Source: Arcuatula senhousia
Lineage: Eukaryota > Mollusca > Bivalvia > Mytilida > Mytilidae
Assembly: GCA_963971305.1 (NCBI GenBank)
Contig: OZ020305.1
Coordinates: forward strand, 9,643,001-9,707,000
Direction: 5' to 3'
DNA length: 64,000 nt
This document shows, one piece after another, positions 35,035 through 46,497 of this stretch. Below the pieces are notes generated by a model that was given only the letters and a program-made list of their open reading frames with translations, made no database searches and was not told the origin of the DNA. A program made the position numbers and the translations under genes. Positions within the stretch are counted from its first letter, which is position 1; each line of letters opens with the position of its first letter.

Positions 35035-35330
35035 GCCGGATATATGAATGATCAAAATAGTCCTGACTTGGTAGAGGCGTTCAAATTTGAAACGTTTATG
35101 GCGCCAAACCTCCTGTTCAATTACTTTCATATGATCCGGTAGTAACAAAAACACAACATGGTTGTAAATATTAAAACGAAAGAATATGAAATGTGTGCCA
35201 GAAAGACACGATTCATATTTATAGACATCATATTGTTTAAAAAAGATCAAAATGAATTTCACTGCGTTTAGCGCTTTTCTGGATAAACCTTCATCAGACA
35301 AGCTAGGGGCCGAAAAACTGGAAGACCGGT
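35035..35330 (-). pseudogene. Degenerate Penelope-like 3' region with hammerhead-like motif
   Basis: In reverse complement, 35035-35165 keeps TTTGGCGCCATAAACG, ACCAAGTCAGGAC and CATGTTGTGTTTTTGTTACT, matching the 3' region at 30260-30420. Upstream on the same strand (35291-35297) is CTGATGA followed by a short GGTTTATCC fold and GAAAAGCGC, resembling the hammerhead ribozymes known in Penelope elements but with an imperfect core. 35163-35250 also resembles 38020-38095. Confidence 0.5.
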
Positions 35331-36169
35331 AACACATACACAGTAGAACATGACATATTGCTGAGTGTGAAAAAAGTCATTATGCATTCCAATGGATGGA
35401 GTCGTACTAGTATATGAGGCCCCGTAATTGCCGAGTTGATGTTAACTCCAATGTGTCCTCAGTGCGAGCACTTGACTGCAGTGTTCCACAGGGAAGTTGC
35501 AAGCCTCGGGCCGTGGCTTTACCTAACCTATGCAGAAACAATTTTTGACATAGTCCCTCCCTCCATTCAGTGTATGGTTTTGCAGACGATCACACGGCAA
35601 ACAGACGAGAATTAAACCATCGGTAACAGAGAAACATGTGCCGTTACAGAACGTCAGGACTGTGCAGTGACCATCAATGAATGAATGAACCATAACAAAA
35701 TAAAATTGAACAATGCAAAAACACAGTTCAGTCTATTTGAAAGTAAGAAACAACTTGAAATAAACATCTGTGAAAACCAAATTAAATCTGAAAACTGAAG
35801 TAGGTATCTTAGTGTATTATAGATGAATCTTTGAATTTTAAAGAGCGCATAAAAAGAAAATGTAAAACTCCTGTCAAAAGAAGCCACTGAAACCCTAGTA
35901 CTATCTTTGGTTATATCTCACTTAGATTACTGTAATATAATATTGTATGGTATTTCACAAACTGAATTGTCAAAACTTGAAATAATTCAATAATGTGTGC
36001 TAAACTTGTATTGTGTCGTTCAATGTATGATAGTTTAGTTCTAAACAAGCTCTGTTTGAATTGCATTGGCTTCCAATTAAGGCACGTATTATTTTAAAAT
36101 CTTAACTTATATGTATAACTGTTCTGTTGGTAATGTACTATTGTATTTAATTGAACTTTTGTCCGTCGT

Positions 36170-37260
36170 CGTCCGTCGTTCATTAACAATTTCAAAAATC
36201 TTCTCCTCTGAAACCACTGAACCAATTTGACTCAACATTGCAGGAATGATTTATGAAATGTTGACAAAAAAAAAAAATAATTTTGAAATGATTCGATTAA
36301 AACATGGTCGCTGTTACTAAGAATAGAACATAGGGTATAATCACTTAAAATGGCTTATAACTCAGCTACAATAACAGATAGAAAAAAATTGAGGATTTTA
36401 GGCTTTTCAGAATCAAAAGCGCTACGATAGTCTCCATTGGGTCGAAGTTGTCAGATGACCCGTTATAGGCGTTATGACCCTTCTAAGGTCAAGAATAGCG
36501 TTTTTTCATGTTTTTGCCCTATAGAATGAAACTACTGCAGAAAGAGAAAAGCTGTTGCTTGCTTAAATGTTCAGCTCATTAAGCTCTACAAAAATCTCCA
36601 TTGGGTCGAAGTTGTCAGATGACCACTTATAGGGGTCATGGTCCTTTACAGGTCAAAAATAGCGTTTCTTCATTTTTTTGTCCTATAGATTGAAAACTAA
36701 TGCAGATAAAAAAAATGTTGCTTGCTTATACATGCATCTCTTTACTAGAGCTTCACAAAAGTCTCCATTGAGTATCAGTTGTCAGATGACTCCTTAAAGA
36801 AAAGACCCTTATGGCTCAAGGACCCGTGAGCAATTCAGGCTCCTGGGAGCCTCTTGTTTCTCGAAGATTAACCCAGACATACACGATAAATCCGAGGCTT
36901 GTGCTACTTGTATCACATTTGGATTTCAAGTGATTTTTCATAGTGATAGGCTGGTACCCCGTTGTTATCCTTATCTGAACAGAATGGAACCGTAAAAGAT
37001 GGAGAAAAGGTTTTGTTTGCCTTCATGTTCAGCTAATAGAGCTTTACAAAATTGTCCAAGATTTAAAATTGTCAGATGACCACGTTATAAGTGTTATTGT
37101 CCCCTTGAAGCCTTATACAGTGAAAGGGTAAAAGATAATGAAAATTATGGTTATGATTGCTTAAATTTCCAGTTAATTAAGCTTTACAGTGGTTACAGGC
37201 TGTTGGCAGTGGGAAATATTGATACATTGAGTACGTTGTTATAGCCAGTTGGGAGCCTCA
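36170..37260 (+). repeat. Degenerate tandem repeat of ~170 bp
   Basis: Recurrent TCCATTGGGTCGAAGTTGTC, AGATGACC, AGGTCAA.AATAGCGTTT, CAGAAA and GTTGCTTGCTTA segments near 36425, 36595 and 36760, more decayed near 37050 and 37490. It begins with a GTCCGTCGTCGTCCGTCG run typical of molluscan interspersed repeats. 9915-10460 is an inverted relative. Confidence 0.6.
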
Positions 37261-38696
37261 TGTTTATAATGTGGATTTCCTATCTCTTGGGTCCAAGTAC
37301 TTTTAAAGAGGAATATATTACTGCAATGACCAAACAGCTCATTAAAATTAATTGCAGTAGCAGTTTTTATTTGTGATATGGTCTCGTGCTCATTTTGCTC
37401 CATATCCTTTCATAATTTTTTAGCCTTATAGAATGTGAACCAACGAATATAAGGAAAAGGTTTTGCATACTTTAATGTTTTGGTAATTGAGCTCTACAAA
37501 ATTGTCCATTTGGGTGAAATTGTCAGATGGCCCCTTAATTTCCAAAACAAAAAGTGGATTGTACTTTATAGACGGTGTGCTACGATAGAAAATAGTGACA
37601 AGCAGTTGCTTGTTTAAAAGCCCATTTAATGAGCACTGCAAAGGTTCAAGATGGATGCTGGCAATGAAAAATATTGATACATTGAGTCCTTGAAGCCAGG
37701 TGAGCGATCCAGGCTCCTGGAAATCTGTTTTATGTCGCTTACAACGTGTTTCAAAGCGAAATATAGGAGACACTGTGTCCCAATCCGTAGCTTTGCGTCC
37801 TTCATCATGCCTCAACACAAAAACTTCCGTCACAGTTTTCTCAGCAACTACCTTAAAAAACCTCTTGATATTTGTCATGCATTTTTGTCCTATTGTACTA
37901 TTAGGTATAAAGCGATTTTATGCCCCCAAAAGGCCTACTTCCTGTTTGCCGAGAACTTGATTTTTTTCACATGTAGTGACATTATAAAGAATTTTCATCG
38001 AAGTCTTTATTAAGAAGAAAAAAATATGGAATATATGCCAGAGAGACACGATCCCATATACATTTTATACAAGATATTGTAAAAAAAGAACAAAAGGAAC
38101 TACAGTTATTTAGCATGTATCGCTGTATTATTGTACCATTAGGTGTAAAGCGATTTTATGCCCCAAAAAGTCCTACTTCCTGTTTAATATAATGTAATAT
38201 TTAACTCGCCGCCGGGAGATCATAAGTCGCCAGGGCGAGAGAATTAACTCGCCGGGGTGAAATAGTAACCCGCCGTGGCGAGATAATAAGTCGCCGAGGC
38301 GACGTAACAAGTCGTCACGGCGAGATATTTACTCGCCTAGGCGAGATGATAAGTCGCAGATGCGAGATAGTATCTTGCTGGGGCGAGATAGTAACTTGCC
38401 GGGGCGAGAAAATAAGTCGCCAAGGCGAGATAATAAGTCGCCAAGGCGAGATAATAAGTCGCCGAGGCGAGATAGTAAGTCGCCAATGCGAGTTAGTAAC
38501 TTGCCGGGGCGAGATAAAAAGTCGCCGGGGCGAGATAGTAAGTCGCACGGCGATATTGTAACTTGCCGACGCGAGATAATTACCAAGGCGAGATAGTAAC
38601 TCGCCGTGGCGAGAATTTTTTTTGTATGCGTGTCTCTAATAAGTTTCCGGAGTTGTGCATGAAGGGACTCATTTCTTTTTATTTCTAACGTAAAAA

Positions 38697-38902
38697 GGAA
38701 CTGCTTACTCTTCCGGAGCACCTGAGTTCACTCTTGTTTCGACTGGAGTTCGCATTGTTGATTGATATTCAGTATTTTGTGTTTCCATGTTTTACATGTT
38801 GTCTGTTTTTGTCCCGTTCTTGTTGGTGTTTACTGGTTTTGTCTCTGCCCTTTCGGACTTTTGACATTCGGATACCCCATTGATACCTCTGCTTCATTTT
38901 GT
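38697..38902 (-). repeat. Dispersed repeat R1, second copy
   Basis: Reverse complement of 1360-1566 with high similarity. It lies just outside the right tip of FB3. Confidence 0.65.
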
Positions 38903-39239
38903 CCTAATAAGTTGAAAACTTCCAGTCAATCGTGAAACTATCCATCAATGTTCTGTGACTTATCAGGCCATACTACAATCCTGGGTATTTTTTTATAAGT
39001 GTGCTTTGCTTTAAAAGTATTACGTTTTCCTACGATGAACTTTTCAGCTTTTGGAATTAAAAAATCGTTTGCTTATCAACGAACTCGTGTTCTGACACTG
39101 CATTTTATTCTGCAAACTGAAAATGATTGATCTATAAACGCAAAGAGTAAAATTTTTGAAAAGCATGTTATATATGTAATTCAGTTTTTTAGTTTTGCTT
39201 TCATTTTGAACGCGGCGAGTGTGTTGCAACAAGAACGAA

Positions 39240-39400
39240 CTACGTACTTATCCTTCCGGAGCATCTGAGTTCATTCTCGTTACGATTTGAGTTCGCGAAA
39301 AGCCGTTGCTGATTGCTTCTCTGTTTTTTTGTTTAGTTTTAACTGATTGTGTATTCGCCTTTTGGGACTATTAACATGTCCCATTGATACTTCGCTGCCG
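39240..39400 (-). repeat. Dispersed repeat R1, diverged copy
   Basis: Keeps CTTCCGGAGCATCTGAGTTC, TTTTGGGACTATTAACATG and CCCATTGATACTTCGCTGC in the same order as 38705-38895. Confidence 0.5.
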
Positions 39401-39997
39401 CTATTATTCTGCTATCATGTTCGGTTTGTCGTTGTATTTAACTGGACTTCTCTTTATTTCTTTCTAGCCTGCAATTTGTTGTACATTGTATACAGTTTGA
39501 CCATTCTACAGTTTCTTCCAATTGATGATCAAGTTATTGATGATTTTATTGAAACAAAAAGGTTTTGACTTGAGGAAAAGTGTATGATACCGGTGTGTCA
39601 CCCCTTTTACAACGAAAAATAGCAGAACATGTTCTTTTTTTAAATCTTGATTTTCCTATTCTTGAATGATTTGAGTTAAGAAATATGATCATCAAGGTTA
39701 AGATCAGATGTGATCTGAAATTATTGTTCATTTGTGCCGGACAATTGAAGCCTTTGGAAGAGGAATTATCATCCGCATAGGTTAAACATAGTCATAATTT
39801 GACATCTTAATCGTTTTTTTTTGTTTAACTGTTACGTGTATGTCTATGCTCTTCATATTAAAATGGTATTTGGCAACATTAACCTTTTGGCTAAAGGTCC
39901 TAGCCTCTGATCGGTCCAATAATAAAGTTTATAACATCACTATCGAGCTGTCTGTGGTGTTCAATCTCAAAAGACGAAACAATACATAGACACATCA

Positions 39998-40190
39998 GAG
40001 AACTTAAAGATCACGATGGTCCTGACTTAGTACACAGGCATTTCCAGAGAAATGGTTGGTTTAACCAGGTTTTATGATACCAAGCCTTTCTCTTCCGTTG
40101 CGACCCGAGCGTACAGTAGTAACAGAAAACACAACACGGTTAAACGTTGTGAGACACACAAGATCAAGAGATAGTAAGGTGATCATCTAT
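39998..40190 (-). pseudogene. Degenerate Penelope-like 3' region
   Basis: In reverse complement it aligns across its length with 17811-18000 and 30231-30420: GTGATC, then GTGTCTCACAACGT, CGTGTTGTGTTTTCTGTTAC, ATAAAACCTGGTTAAACCA, ACCATTTC and AAGTCAGGACCATCGTGATC. It has no coding content. Confidence 0.6.
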
Positions 40191-40493
40191 GAAAAAAAAA
40201 CAACCAAAACTAATATTTCATCTGACAATTTTTTGTCCGCAATGGCTGATATCGAGGAAAAACTTTGTAAAGACTGTATCAGACGTATATCGATCTCTAT
40301 ATCTAGTTAAAGGCGGTCAAGGAGACAACGGTGTTGGGTAAAAAGACATAAAATGACATATGTTCACCATATGCTTATGTTGTAAAGGCTACTTAATTAA
40401 TAGACGTATAAAGAGACGCAACTAGCAAATTTGGGTGACAATTTTGTGACATTTTGATTTTAAACATGTTTGTCTGTTTCAAATGCATATGTA

Positions 40494-41933
40494 TGGAACG
40501 CCATAGCTGCCTTATGATGATGTGTTTCATTATGTGATGATACTTCTTCATTATGTGATGATACTTTGTCATTATGTGATGGTACTTTGTCATTATGTGA
40601 TGGTACTTTGTCATTATGTGATGACACTTCTTCATTATGTGGTGATACTTTGTCATTATGTGATGATACTTTGTCATTATGTGATGGTACTTCTTCATTA
40701 TGTGGTGATACTTTGTCATTATGTGATGGTACTTTGTCATTATGTGATGGTACTTTGTCATTATGTGATGGTACTTTGTCATTATGTGATGATACTTTGT
40801 CATTATGTGATGATACCTTGTCTTTATGAGATCAAAGTTTATTATTATGAACAGCGCTAAAAAATATTCTTTTCTTATGACAAATATTTTGTTCGACACG
40901 TAGTTTTTCTGTGTATCCCCCCCCAAAAAAAAGTTTCCTAATGGTTTATTCTCGAATGTCAAATCCATAACCGACACATAATTTATTAAATATTTAAACT
41001 TTGTAAACAACATTTTTCTTCTTTAACGGGGTAAGCTTAGTCTGTATATTTGCGTTTGGTAAGATTTTTATTGTCTCCCTTAATATTTTTGATTATTTAA
41101 TATTCCGATATTGTATAAAGCGGATTTACAAAACTTTACATATACTATTTAGAAACATATTTTGATAATGACATATTAGAGTTATAGATTATTAATTTAC
41201 ACATTTAAAGTTATTTTGCTATTTTAATCACGCAAATACACTTTCATATTTTCATATAAAGTTTTGAGGTTGGCTCAAGGTCGTTTTATTGTAATGCAAT
41301 ACACATCCAATCACTTTGGAATGCGATATACATTATTAATAGGTTAAATGTACTATAACAGAAAGCACCTGTTCTGTGTTACGAAAGAGCTATTTAAACA
41401 TACTAATTTTACTATATTAATCTTGTTATACTATATTTGATACTTGATTTGTTGTAAATTTCAGAGCAATGTAATATTTGGTAATAAAACGATTGAACCC
41501 TACGCAGAGTTTCTTTACCCCCTGAAACAGCCCCTGCAACATTAATTTTTTGGGGGGATACACAGAAAAACTACATGTTGAACAAAATAAGAAATGACTA
41601 TTTTTTTTTCAGCGCTGTTCATAATAATAAACTTTGATCTCATAAAGACAAAGTATCATCACATAATGAAGAAGTATCATCACATAATGAAGAAGTATCA
41701 TCACATAATGAAGAAGTATCATCACATAATGACAAAGTATCATCACATAATGAAGAAGTACCATCACATAATGACAAAGTATCATCACATAATGAAGAAG
41801 TACCATCACATAATGACAAAGTATCATCACATAATGACAAAGTACCATCACATAATGACAAAGTACCATCATATAATGACAAAGTATCATCACATAATGA
41901 AACTCATCATCATAAGGCAGCTATGGCGTTCCA
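40494..41933. mobile_element. Foldback element FB2 built of 21-bp repeats, TA-flanked
   Basis: The tip TGGAACGCCATAGCTGCCTT at 40494 has its inverse ending at 41933. Arms of about 390-430 bp contain 21-bp units TTTGTCATTATGTGATGGTA(C). A further inverted ~130 bp (GAGATCAAAGTTTATTATTA to CACAGAAAAAC) lies inside the arrays, and there is a unique spacer at about 40930-41545. TA flanks both ends, and the rebuilt target is a palindrome centred on TA (ATGCATATG on each side), as favoured by Tc1/mariner elements. No transposase. Confidence 0.88.
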
Positions 41934-41984
41934 TACATATGCATGTAAATCTGTTTACTTTATGTTTGCCACTGTGACAATAAC

Positions 41985-42530
41985 CGTGTCGGGGGCATAC
42001 CGTTTTATTTATGCACGTTTGTCCGTACGAAAATTTCTGTCAAGCATTTTTCGGAAACCATACATGAGAACTACTCATATTTGAAATTTGGGTGGTTAAG
42101 TATGACAAACAGTATTTTCTTAGAAATTTTAAGATCTGTCTGATCTCTACGCCCTATTTATCGGCCGGCCGATATGTGAATTAAATAAAATAAATTGCCT
42201 CGGGGTTTGTTTTCACAAACTGTGCAAGAAAATGTTTTAAAATTTGACAGGCTCTTCAGTATACTGAATTGTATGTACTAAGCGATTTCTGGAACTGTCC
42301 GACTTCAATTTCCCGTTTGGTACTCGCGTGCTGAGCCGATATGATAATTGGTATACAAATTCCCGTTAAAATTTTCCCAGAAACCGCACATGAGAATGAT
42401 TCAAAATTTGGTTTTGAAGTTCAGTATAACAAACTATAGGTATTTAAAGGTATTTTAGAGACCTTTTGGTTGTTTCTGACTTCTACTTCATGTTTGACGC
42501 TGAACTTAGTATACCCCGCTTCCCTATGAA
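41985..42530 (+). repeat. Degenerate two-unit repeat
   Basis: Two diverged units share AAACC(A/G)(T/C)ACATGAGAA, ATTTGAAATTTGG-like, GTATGACAAAC/AGTATAACAAAC, and a segment of TCTGAC, CTTC and TTTG near the end. The start GGGGGCATACCG followed by TTTGTCCGT is typical of molluscan interspersed repeats. Confidence 0.45.
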
Positions 42531-44162
42531 ACGTAGATTTAAAAAAAAAATCAACAGTAAATCTTAAATAAATTACTTTACAACAAACATAGAAAAGAAT
42601 TATTAATAATGTTTGTAAACAAGTTAAAATTCATAGGAGGATTAATTATGCGAATATTATAAAAAAACATCAGCATTAACGCAGAAACAAATTTAAATTT
42701 GTGTATCAGTCCACCTAAATATGTCGGCCAAAGTTTGTCATTAGTCAAAAATTATCTTTATAAGGTAGCAACTATTTGATTTTAATGGGGGAGGGTGGGC
42801 TATGGATATTTTCTTCCTGCCTTTTTATTTTCGGAAATAAAAACTAGCCTATTTTTTATGTGCGGTAGCACGCGCATTTTTAGTTTTATTTTCAATCTTT
42901 TATAAATTTTTTTAGCAAAAAATACCACCCTGCCTTTTTTAATTCAAAGCACTGTCATGCCATTTTATTTCTGGATGTTTGCCATCCTGCCTTTTTATTT
43001 CAAAGTTCACCATAGCCCCTCCCTTTTAACAATCAAATGATCGCTCCCTAACCAGCCAAAGATTATTCTTTCTGGGAAGTTATATTTTCATATACTGTGT
43101 TCATATGTTAGAATAAAATCAAATATGAAATCTTGTTGAAATTTGGTTTTGTAACCAAATGAATTAATCTACGCAAAAGAGACTTAATAACAAAAATGAT
43201 GTTCTACTCTCTACCTGACTTTTAATTAGAATACTACTTAAACTTTAAAAGTTCAAAGATTAAAAATCACTTTAAAAAGCATATTTTTAACATATATCTC
43301 CATCGATGACACATGACATTCATATAATACTTTCATGTCCTAAACTGTCCTAACCAAAGTCGTCGTATTTTTATGCTATTTGTTTTTAAGTCAAGAAGGG
43401 GGTCTTTTATCGACACTCTAGGATTTGGCTTGAATCATATTAGTAGAGTAGACGGAATGCAAAAAGACGCTTTATTTAAAAGTTTAATGTCCCGAAAGAA
43501 CATACTCCTGATTTTTGGCTTAAACGAAAGGTACATGCTTCTAGTTTGATTTTTTACTTGTCGTAAGAAGTTCGTATGGTCGAGTTTTTCTAAATATTAC
43601 GTTAAATAGGGGTACCCTCGATCAACTGTCTTATAGTATGACAATATAACATCATATTCAAAGTAGATAAAAAAGATTTTCACGTTGATTTTGCATTTAT
43701 TGCCTACAAAATAGACATATCTTGACTACCAATGCAGTAGGCTTACTTAAAGGGAGCATCTTTGTATTCAAATTACGATTTGAAAAACGTCTAAAATATT
43801 AGCAAAATCAAGGCGATTTTAACTTACCATTTTAAAACTCTTTAAGCATCATTATTGAAACAAATATGTCGTATTGACACATCTACAAACTAATTGTTCC
43901 TCAATTTTTATAGCGATAGGACGAATAGTTTTGATTTTAACGAGGAAAAACTTTTTTTTTAATGTGTCAATTGTGGTCCGGAAATCTTAATTCCGTACTT
44001 GTTACGTCTTTTACACTCTAGTTTAAATGCAAATCGTGTATTATGAATTTGCTAGTTTTGTTTCAAATTACGATATTTTTTGTGTTTTTGTGTGGTTTTG
44101 ATTTGTTAATTTGTTATTGTGTTGATTTCCATTCGAATTCACTCGTTTTCTTGTGTCTTCAG
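42531..44162. other. AT-rich noncoding DNA
   Basis: No gene, RNA or internal repeat was recognised. A short repeated phrase (CTGCCTTTTTATTT) occurs near 42818 and 42990. Confidence 0.4.
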
Positions 44163-44323
44163 ATTTCAAAGGTCAAAAGCACCGTAATAAATGGATTCAG
44201 TTAGTAGTCCTGTTAAAATTAGACCATCAAGCCCAAAAAGGGGGTGTTATTCACACGATTGGGACAAATGCATTATTTGTCAAGTTGTATCCGAAGAGCC
44301 GACAATCATAATGCGCACTGTTG
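44163..44323 (+). CDS. Possible short coding exon with CxxC motif
   Basis: A T-rich acceptor (TTGTGTCTTCAG) ends at 44162. ATG is at 44191 and a donor-like GTTG|GTAAAA follows 44323. The 44 codons include SSPKRG and a KCIICQ motif that could form half a zinc site. If unspliced, the frame stops after 58 codons. The arrangement (ATG shortly after an acceptor, basic/Ser/Pro-rich start) resembles an N-terminal exon, but no partner exon was found downstream. It lies in the middle of the proposed giant element, so it could be cargo or part of its missing transposase gene. Function unknown. Confidence 0.3.
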
Positions 44324-44364
44324 GTAAAAATACCTTTCTTAATGCTATTTTTAATTGGTCTTGA

Positions 44365-46373
44365 AATGTACATTTCTTTTTTTGTATTCAAGTTGAATGC
44401 GACTCGTCAAGGAATTATTGTGAATAACAGACTAGTACTTCTAGTCAAAAAATGGCTATTCTATGTTTTACTGAACATCGATCACAAAGGGAATTATGAC
44501 ACTATATTAGATAAAGATTAATTAGACATTTCGTTAATTTTCAAGCATAAGTTAACGTTTATCAGGACATATACAATTAGTGCCCTTGTGTCCAAAAGCC
44601 ATTCTTGAATGATTTGTTGAAGGAATCGCTGAATTCGAGATTGAAAAAAAAATAATCATAATCTGTGAATCAAAATAATGTTACCAAGATTTTGTCAAAA
44701 AATTATCAAATTTGCAATTGTCGTTAATGAGATATAGCGAAAATCATCTGTGTTTTTTTCATGACCAGAAATCAAAAATACGATATATTACCAAACTACA
44801 AACACTTTTTAGCAGTTTTCATACAAAATAAACTTTTAAAATTGAAGTATCATTATGTGAGGAAGGTTCTGTAAAGTTTTGTGAAATTTGAAGTAGTTAT
44901 AAAGGAGTTGTTGAGGCTAAGAGTGGGGTACCCCCTCACCTTAGCCTAAAAATTTCCTTACTTTACTATGGCGAATCCTTATTTTTCATTCAATGAATAA
45001 GGTAAATAGATATGTTTAACTACAATATGTAACAATACTTTTGCCTAAGTTTTATGAATTTTTAGCACAGATGGCGAATCCGTGGTGGATTAGAACTGTA
45101 CGGTCCTTGGGTGGCTTTGTTAAGTTTTAGTCAGTATAAAACCACAAAGATTGTCTAGATACAATCTAAAACAAAAATATTACAATTACACATTAAGGGA
45201 AAGAAATTACCTGAATTTCGAAACATTCAAAGATGGTTCAAAGGAAAAAAATGGCGATAAGAGTAAAATAATACATTTTGTGTACGGATGACAAAACACT
45301 TGTTTCCCTTATCAACGTCCCCTTTCATAATTCTTATCAAAATCTTATAGGTAAAAACAAAAATAACAACATGCGACCACATTTGTGTGAAATTTTCAGC
45401 GAGATTTGTGCAATAATGTAGAAGCAATAGCGGTTACAAGAAAGGTACACCTTCGTCCAAATATGCAAAGTCCCTGTTTTCACACGAGTAAACCCCTAAT
45501 TAGACTCGAATTAATTTTTTTCGTTTTCAACAATCAATGGTGTAATATTCAAAATATTATGTGTAACTTTAATCAAATTCTATAAAGTTCTGTAGGTATT
45601 ATCAGTCATTCTATATTGGCACCACTGGTATTTTGGGCAGGAGTGTGGACAATTACAATATAAGGCTTGAAGTCCTAAAAAAACGAATAAAGTATGCCTA
45701 TAAACCTTACTTGCCCTAAATGTATTGAATATAAATGGTAAAAAGCATTAGAACCTTTAACAATGTGTCAACTTAGTTTAGAAGGTTTGTTTTACTCTAT
45801 TGTTCTTAATATCCCCCCTTTTTAAGGATCTCTTTAACACAGTTTTTAATGATTATATGGCCAAATAACATTTTAGAAAACATATTTGGTATGTCTACTG
45901 TAAGACTAACTTGAAACAAAAACAGAAAATTATATTTAAATTAAAAAATAATAGCGCAGAAAATTCCTCCACAAAAAGGGGGGAAATTCGACCTTCATGT
46001 AAATTTATTGAATTTTTAATGATAAACGGTAGTACTATCGAAACTTTTTTCAATTAAAATATTTGTTTAGACATTATATCATATATTTCTGATCAGTTGT
46101 TTCAATTTTGACCACAAATGAATACGGAAATGAAAAACACTTTTACGATTGTTTTTTTAGTTCTTTTCGTCTATTGACCTTTGACCTTGAATTTCTGAAA
46201 ACTCGACCAACTCTGATTCTTACGACAAGCATATTTCGATTGCTTAGGTCCTGCTCTTTCCAATGATATATAATATGTGAGTATGTTCGGTGGGGACATT
46301 AAATTTTTCAAATCAAGGTGCCGTCTACTCTACTATATGTAGTTTATTTTCAATCTAAGGCCAATTGCAAAAC
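44365..46373. other. AT-rich noncoding DNA with one palindrome
   Basis: Contains a near-palindrome at 44913-44948 (AGGCTAAG ... CTTAGCCT around GGGGTACCCC). Otherwise no gene or RNA was supported. Confidence 0.35.
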
Positions 46374-46497
46374 AGTGAGCAGCGACCGCTGGTCACATTG
46401 AAGGCTACTGGTTGTTGTTCGGTGTTGATGTTTAAATCGTTGTTAATGTTGAAGCTGTGTCGCGTACACTTATTCCACATCTCATTATCTTTTATGG
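46374..46497 (+). repeat. Dispersed repeat R3, copy 3
   Basis: Begins GTGAGCAGCGACCGCTGGTC and ends near CCACATCTCATTATC, nearly matching 16953-17075 with a different AT-rich middle. Same orientation as the other two copies. Confidence 0.65.

Larger units (their letters stand above)
32910..38649. mobile_element. Foldback element FB3 with 21-bp GC-rich repeat arms
   Basis: The tip CGGAAGCTTATTAGGGACAT (32910) pairs with the inverse ending at 38649 with a few mismatches. Arms at 32940-33250 and 38200-38615 are tandem 21-bp units such as AAGGCGAGATAATAAGTCGCC, locally GC-rich against the AT-rich surroundings. Each unit carries a GGCGA/TCGCC inverted pair. The arms continue inward as inverted similarity between 33900-34830 and 37690-38190. 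The interior also has tandem repeats and a Penelope remnant. No transposase frame and no convincing target duplication. Confidence 0.75.

Noticed and set aside
32910..38649. 8-bp target duplication GTTRTGYA at FB3
   Set aside because: Only six of eight bases match and the offset to the two tips differs by two bases.
32905..38721. Frames of GDLLSRP and RLIISPR repeats, and a 150-codon frame at 37426-37878
   Set aside because: The first are FB3 arm units. The 150-codon frame overlaps degenerate inverted repeats and has no domain or homologue in the window.
40494..41933. CRISPR-like regular repeats
   Set aside because: Contiguous 21-bp units without unique spacers, inverted halves and an animal context; a foldback element explains them.
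40393..41977. Frames of HYVMILC, YHHIMTK and SLCDGTL repeats
   Set aside because: 21-bp units translated in seven-codon periods on both strands of FB2; not genes.
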